The position numbers and the translations under genes are program-made. Positions 58,685-64,000 of a DNA stretch of 64,000 nt are shown one piece after another (positions within the stretch are counted from its first letter, which is position 1; each line of letters begins with the position of its first letter). The notes under the pieces were generated by a model. That model was not told the origin of the DNA. It saw only the letters and a list, made by a program, of their open reading frames with translations, and searched no databases. Source of the stretch: Powellomyces hirtus (lineage: Eukaryota > Chytridiomycota > Chytridiomycetes > Spizellomycetales > Powellomycetaceae). The stretch spans positions 620,001 through 684,000 of the forward strand of contig JAHLKG010000011.1 of assembly GCA_025526995.1 (NCBI GenBank). The letters run 5' to 3'.

Positions 58685-60204
58685 ATGTCAACATCGGCCG
58701 AGGTGGTCAGGAAGCGACGAGAAGAACGGGCCAAGCTGGCGAGAAAGGTTGGAGACATACAAATAAAAATAAAAATAACAACACACAAACATGAGATATC
58801 TAATGTGAAATGTGTCAATTTGACTAGGAAGCGATTTTGCAGCTCAGCAGCAAGAAGAAATCAGATCCTCCTCCGTCGGCGACGAGGACGACCAAAGCAG
58901 ATGGGATAAAACGGGTTACGAGGAATGTGAAGCCCGCGGATGCTGCCGCCACGACGACGACGACGCGGCCATTGAGTGCGATCAGGAAAGAAAAAACGCA
59001 TGTGGTTGTCCCACGGATGAACGGCGATTGGAAGGAGGACAGCGAGGGGGGTGGTGGTATTGAATTTGAGCTGCACATGGGGGATGGCAGCGGGCGTGGT
59101 CAAGAGTCGGAATTGAGAGTCACTGATTCGGACCACACCAAGAAAGAAGAGATGTCGAGGAGTGAGGTGACCATCCACGCTCACATCCCGTCACCACAAG
59201 ACAGCATACAATACGATTTCAGCATGGAATTGCATTCAGATTCGGTGGAGGAAATTGCGTGTGCTGCGGAAGCAGATGTGGGGAATACCAGGTTCGAATA
59301 CCAAGAACTACACTAAAGGGACATCCAACGTTGTGCTGACGCTGTACGTTTTTCTCTCTATAGCAGTACATTGGACCCTCAAGCTCATATTCTCACTCAC
59401 CTCTCACCACTGGAACAGTCGTACCTGGATGGGAAGGCCACGAGTTCCGGGGACAGCAAGCAGCAGCAGCAGCAGCACCGCGAACCGGTTGCGGAATCGA
59501 CGGTCCCGAATGTCGATGCACGAAACGATCCGACCGCCGTCTCATTACGAGCAAGCATTGGCCCAGCAAGATCCGCACCCATCCACCCACCCATCTCCCT
59601 CCCCAGCCGCCCGGCATCCGTCAACAGTATCCGACGCGACCCACCGCCACCTCCACCACACCACCCACCACCCCCAACCCATAACCCACCACCATTACAT
59701 CACACCTCGGCAGTCTATAAAAGCATGCCGTACCTCCCTCTGAATCTCAACCCAACCCACAAACCCAACCCCTACTCACCCCAACCCCATGACGACCATC
59801 GCAGTGACATCACCCCGGCGCCGAGAGCGGGGGAAGAGGACCCGACGGCCCGCCGCGTGGACCGCATCTTGGATTTCTTGAAGGGCGTGGAGGAGGACGA
59901 TGAGAAGAGTGCAAAGAGTATACAGGCGAGAGTGCATGCGAGTGGGGGTGGTGGCGTGGAGGGGAGGTATGTGGGTGGTTGAGACTGTTTTTTCTTTTTT
60001 TTGGGGAAAGTAGTGGATGGCGGACATATGTAAACTTATCAATGCAACATCCTTCCCCCCCCCTGCACGACCTTCTAGCTCGGGCGCAACTACATCTACC
60101 TGCGGAAACTCTAGTATGTATGCATGATGTCGATATCTACTGTTGCGCACCCCCGCCGTTGTTTTCCTGCTATCGTCGCAGCAGCAGAGTGCTGATGAGT
60201 CGGT

Positions 60205-60295
<91 letters not shown>

Positions 60296-63098
60296 GTTTC
60301 TTTGTCTCATTGAAAAATAACAGTGGTATTCGACGGCGTCAAAGCCAAACTCATTGGCCAACAAATGGAGATTGACGAAAAAACACGCACGGTCGGGATG
60401 CTCAAAAAAGAACTCAAGTCGCTCAAAGAAAGTTTGCGGGAGCAGGCTTTGGAGTTGTAAGTTGGGGCGCTATCACAACACACAGTGCTAGCTAGCGTGG
60501 TAGTAAGACAGTTTCTTTTTTTTTTTTTGCTTACTATGGAATCTTTGGTTGCAGCAAGAAGGAACTCAAATCCAAACTCTCCCTCCAACGCAAAGAATAC
60601 GAAACCATTATCAAACGGCACCTCGCGTTCATCGATAAACTGTTGGCGGAAAAAGAAGAGCTGACAAAGAAATGCGAGGCGTTGACGGGGGAAGTCAAGG
60701 CGCTTGAAAAGCAGTTTAGAGAAAAGGTGAGTGGGTGAAACCAAAGCAAAAAAAAAAACTACATTTATTTCACATGCCACGCCTCCCCCAATTGACTTTC
60801 TATCTGTGTTTATTCCCCAGTCGGTGGTCTTGGAAGAACAGCACGAGAAAGACCTCCGGCAGCAAAAAGAACTGTGGGCCGCCGCCGAGAAAATCAAACG
60901 CGATAAATGGATCCAAGAGAAGACCAAAGCAATCAAAGATCAGACAATCAAGGGGCTGGAACCGGAGATTCAGAGGATGCTGTCGGTAAGTGTGCGGGAA
61001 AAAAGTCTATAGACGCTGCTATCACATGGGGGGGGCGTAACCTTGGATGTTTATACCTTTCTTTCTTTTCTCTCCCTTTTTGTAGCAACATAAACTGCAA
61101 GCCCGCCAGATGGAGGAAAAGTACCGAGGAGAGCTGGCGCGGGAAAAGAATCTGTTGATTGAGCAGCAGCAGCGGCAGACGGTGGGTATGAAAACGGGGG
61201 CCCATTCAACAAGAAAAAACAAGAAGCAAAAAAGAAAACACGATCACTAGCTACCAAACGGGGGACTTATTGGAAGCTGTGTTTCTTTTTTTTGTTTTTG
61301 TTCTCTGGGTAGGAAACTATGCGGGACCGCGTTGTCGCAGAACGTCAGCGAGCTTGTGAGGAGGAACGCGAGTTTGCGCGGCAGCGATACCAGAAGCAAC
61401 TCGAGCGGGATGAGATGGAGGTAAAACTCGAAACCCGCCTCCAATGACAAGAGAGAGAGAGAGAGAGCTGGGTCCCAAACTATCTGACCCCGATATATAC
61501 ATTTTTATATTTTTTTTTTTTCGTTTTCTTTGTTCGTTAACCATAGTTCCAACAACAAAAACGCAAACTCCTGGCAGATTTCGACGAGCAACGGCACGCG
61601 TTCCTCGAGTCCCACAAGCAGGAACGGCAGAGCGATGATTTCGCGCACCGCAAGCAGTTGGACGAGGTGCGCCGGCAGATGGATGCCGAGCGCGAGGCCA
61701 AGGAGCAGGTCGTGGAGGAGCTGCGGAGGAAACATAATGCGGAGGTGAGAGGAGGGGCCAGTGTACTGCGGGAAGATGCATGTGTGGGTGATTTGGGATA
61801 AGGCGCGCTGAAAATATTCCTGGTTTGGGTGCTCAAGGTTTCATTGTTGAGAGAAAAATTGGCGGTTGAGAAGGAAGAGTGGCAGACGCATTACGTGGCC
61901 AAACAGGAAGTGGAGATGCGGAATCGTGAGGTGAGACAGTCCCCCCACCCTCGTCCCACCCAAAAGCATGACTTCTGACAATGCAACCCCAATCAATGTC
62001 AAATGTGCATTAGAAAGCATTCAAGGAAAAGCTCGTTCGAGAGCGCGACGCGGAGATCGAGATGATTGTTCAACGGCTCGAGTCTGAAACGAGCTGCAAC
62101 TCGAGTGAGGCGACGCGGAGGTACCGCATGGAAGTGGAGCGGCTGCGGGCCGAGACTGCGGATGAAATCAAGCAGGTAATGTGTGTCATTGGAAAAAAGA
62201 AAGGGGCAAAACCAAAGGATCCACCTGCTGAGGTCTAATCACATTTGTTGTTTCACGTTTGATCAGTTGCGGGATCAACACAGCTTGGCGCTGGATCGAC
62301 TCGTCTCGGCACAAAGCGAGCAGCGCACCGCGGAGGAAGTCAAGCGGGAACTCGAGAAGAAGCTGCTACAAGCACAATATGAGTCAACCGCAAAGGTAAA
62401 GGACGTGTAGTAACATGGAACGCTCAACTTTCTTCACCAGTGATCTGACGGCTTTTTTTTAATAATGTAGGACCACTTGATAAGAGAGCAGAAGAACGAG
62501 CTGGCGCGATTAAAGGTTGATGAAGACACGTTGGTGCAATCAATACGTAAGTAATATACCGCGCCCCGAATGCAATACTCGGATTTTTCGCAAAAGTCTC
62601 ATCGAGAACTTGGGGACCCACACAGGTGGTGACTATGCCGAACACCTCGACGCCAAAGAAGCAGCACTGCACGCCATGACCGAACAAATCGCGCACCACA
62701 ACCAGCAATTAGAGGAGATGCAGAACCGACATCGACACGATATCGAGGAACTCATCAAAGAGAAGGTATGGGAGAGATTTGGGGGGTTTTTTTTTGTGAT
62801 TGTTGTTTTGCTGGAAACCTGAGATGTGGAGAACAAAAACCAATAGGAACAAACCGTGCATTTGATTGAGGAACGCGTCCGAAAAGCGTTGAATTCAAAG
62901 GATCAGCTGCTTACGAGTCTGCAGTCGGAAGCGGATGATTTGAGTATCAAGAATGCGCATTTGGAGAGGTTGATGGAGCAGCAGAGACAGGTATGTGTGG
63001 AGGATGTCAGCATGGCAGGGTGGGTTGGCGATATCATGCGGGTGGTTGGTTGATTGGGGGCTCTCTTGGTTGGTCTACAGGAACTCCTAAATACATAA
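58685..63098 (+). CDS. CEP131: Centrosomal/basal-body protein CEP131 (AZI1) homologue
   Basis: Sixteen exons, 923 residues: 58685-58747, 58828-59291, 59364-59974, 60324-60456, 60555-60726, 60821-60985, 61086-61181, 61313-61420, 61547-61744, 61838-61930, 62014-62175, 62267-62395, 62471-62546, 62626-62765, 62847-62990, 63081-63098. The N-terminal half is low complexity (Pro/Ser/Thr/Gln). The C-terminal half is continuous coiled coil with CEP131 hallmarks: YETIIKRHLAFIDKLLAEKE then KCEAL, and KWIQEKTKAIKDQTIKGLEP then EIQRML. CEP131 is a centriolar-satellite/transition-zone protein needed for cilium assembly. The donor of exon 3 is weak: GTGGTT at 59975 keeps phase, while the better GTATGT at 59967 does not. 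The acceptor of exon 3 (59363 or 59366) is also ambiguous. Confidence 0.85.
60206..60285. repeat. (CT)40 microsatellite in a CEP131 intron
   Basis: About 80 bp of uninterrupted CT, followed by imperfect CT/T-rich sequence to about 60300. It lies in intron 3 of CEP131, shortly upstream of the acceptor at 60322, so it forms an extreme polypyrimidine tract. Confidence 0.97.
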
Positions 63099-63379
63099 TA
63101 GTCGACTGCAAAGCTGCTTGTCTAGCCACTCTGGAACTAGAGTACGACTGTTGCATGATCGCGGAGACGCAAACTGACACTGTAGAATACGAAAGGATTT
63201 TGTTTTTTACGAAATAATATTTCATTGTGGGCGCTGCCACACAGCATCAGAAATCGAAAGGGGGGAAATATTCTGGCGAAAGCCACTAGCCTTGAAAAAA
63301 CTACTACTATCACTCAACACTCAACGGTCTATAAAGAGAGAAAAGAGTCCTAATCACGACAGACTCCCACTAGGGGCGT

Positions 63380-64000
63380 CTACAGGAGGGCCAGAGCGGA
63401 TCCAGCGGCAACAAACGCGGCGGCGGCGGCGGACGAGTACCAAGTCATTGACGGGGCTGCCGAGTTGGAAGCACCGGCGCCAGTTCCAGCCGCCATGGCG
63501 GCCTTGGTAGCAAACTCAAAGTCCTCCATCTTAAGGAGGGTACCGTTCTTCATGAGGGTGACCTTGGGGGCACCTGTCCCAGTCCAGTTGTAACCTTCAC
63601 CGTTCTCGCACAGCTGGCGGGTCTCGAACGCGACGACGGTACCGTCGGGCCCGGCGGGCATGCGGACCGAGAGCCCAAAGTCCATAAAGTAGCCGTCTTG
63701 CAGGGTTCCGTTTTGCCACGTGACGGTGTCGGTGGTGGTGTTGACTTCAATGCCGTCCGAGATGACAGGCGGGTTCAGCGGGCGCGTCGTCAGGACAATG
63801 GTCCAGCCGGGGATTTGTTGGGGCTTTACGGACGTGACGTCCGCGGGGATGGCGACGGAGACCCAGTTGGTGGCAGTCTTGTTGCATCCGTGGGCTGGAA
63901 GAGGAGAAAGAGCCAAGGGGTTGGGTCACTCCACATGGGTTGAGCAAGAAGGGGAGGGATTGGTAACTTACGAATTCGGATGGATGTGACCATGGACTTT
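63380..64000 (-). CDS. YcnI-like (DUF1775) putative copper-binding, GPI-like anchored protein (partial)
   Basis: Two exons are visible, complement(63972-64000 and beyond, 63380-63894); the 5' end is cut by the window edge. The splice gives SIRIPHGCNKTATNWVSVAI, matching the DUF1775/YcnI core (x-R-V-P-H-G-C-x3-x-T-x2-V-x-V-x-I-P). Then VTSVKPQQIPGWTIVL, VTWQNGTLQDGYFMDFGLSV and RQLCENGEGYNWTG fit the family. The C-terminus is Ala/Ser-rich and ends in a hydrophobic segment (SSAAAAAFVAAGSALALL), typical of a GPI-anchor signal. Bacterial YcnI binds copper with an N-terminal His outside this window. Several N-glycosylation sequons support a secreted protein. Confidence 0.82.

Noticed and set aside
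60206..60364. Arg/Glu-repeat ORF on the minus strand over the CT run
   Set aside because: Pure translation of a dinucleotide microsatellite.

Overview
The window looks like nuclear DNA of an early-diverging, zoospore-forming (chytrid-type) fungus. Genes are dense and split by short GT-AG introns, mostly about 50-100 bp, with a few very small exons. Both strands are used. Fungal hallmarks include a Gcn4-type bZIP factor, a separate mitochondrial arginine-specific carbamoyl-phosphate synthase large chain, Sel1 repeats and DBP10. A CEP131/AZI1 orthologue (58.7-63.1 kb), a basal-body/cilium protein lost from non-flagellated fungi, points to a flagellated lineage. Gene models below were assembled by hand from splice sites and checked for frame; no database was searched.

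Layout. 0-16.9 kb: end of an unidentified gene, a 7-TM membrane protein, a NEDD4-interacting protein (Bsd2/NDFIP type), a very long kinesin-4-type motor, a PA/TM/RING-H2 ubiquitin ligase and a mitochondrial PPR protein. 16.9-19.5 kb is gene-poor. 19.5-31 kb: a Sel1-repeat protein, nucleoporin Nup155/Nup170, a Nudix diphosphoinositol-polyphosphate phosphohydrolase, a small mitochondrial protein, and APC/C subunit Cdc23/APC8. 31.3-38.8 kb: arginine CPSase large chain next to a Gcn4-like bZIP gene, then the SDH assembly factor SDHAF4. 39-50 kb: DBP10 helicase, splicing factor SYF2, a frameshift-damaged DUF1992 gene, a FAF2/UBXD8-like UBX protein, a repeat-bearing hypothetical locus and TFIIB. 51-58 kb: four mitochondrial genes in a row (NDUFA4-like, mS23, GatB, cytochrome c1). 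58.7-64 kb: CEP131 and a YcnI-like (DUF1775) putative copper protein cut by the right edge.

How genes relate. Most are unrelated housekeeping genes. Two groupings deserve attention: the amino-acid-control-type regulator beside a classic target of that regulator, with TGACTCA sites in the shared intergenic region, and the run of mitochondrial respiration/translation genes at 51-58 kb. Several pairs are divergent and share an upstream region (7TM/NDFIP, Nup155/Nudix, small mitochondrial protein/CDC23, bZIP/SDHAF4, DBP10/SYF2, TFIIB/NDUFA4-like, GatB/CYT1). I saw no CRISPR array, rRNA, convincing tRNA, intact transposon or dedicated defence locus.
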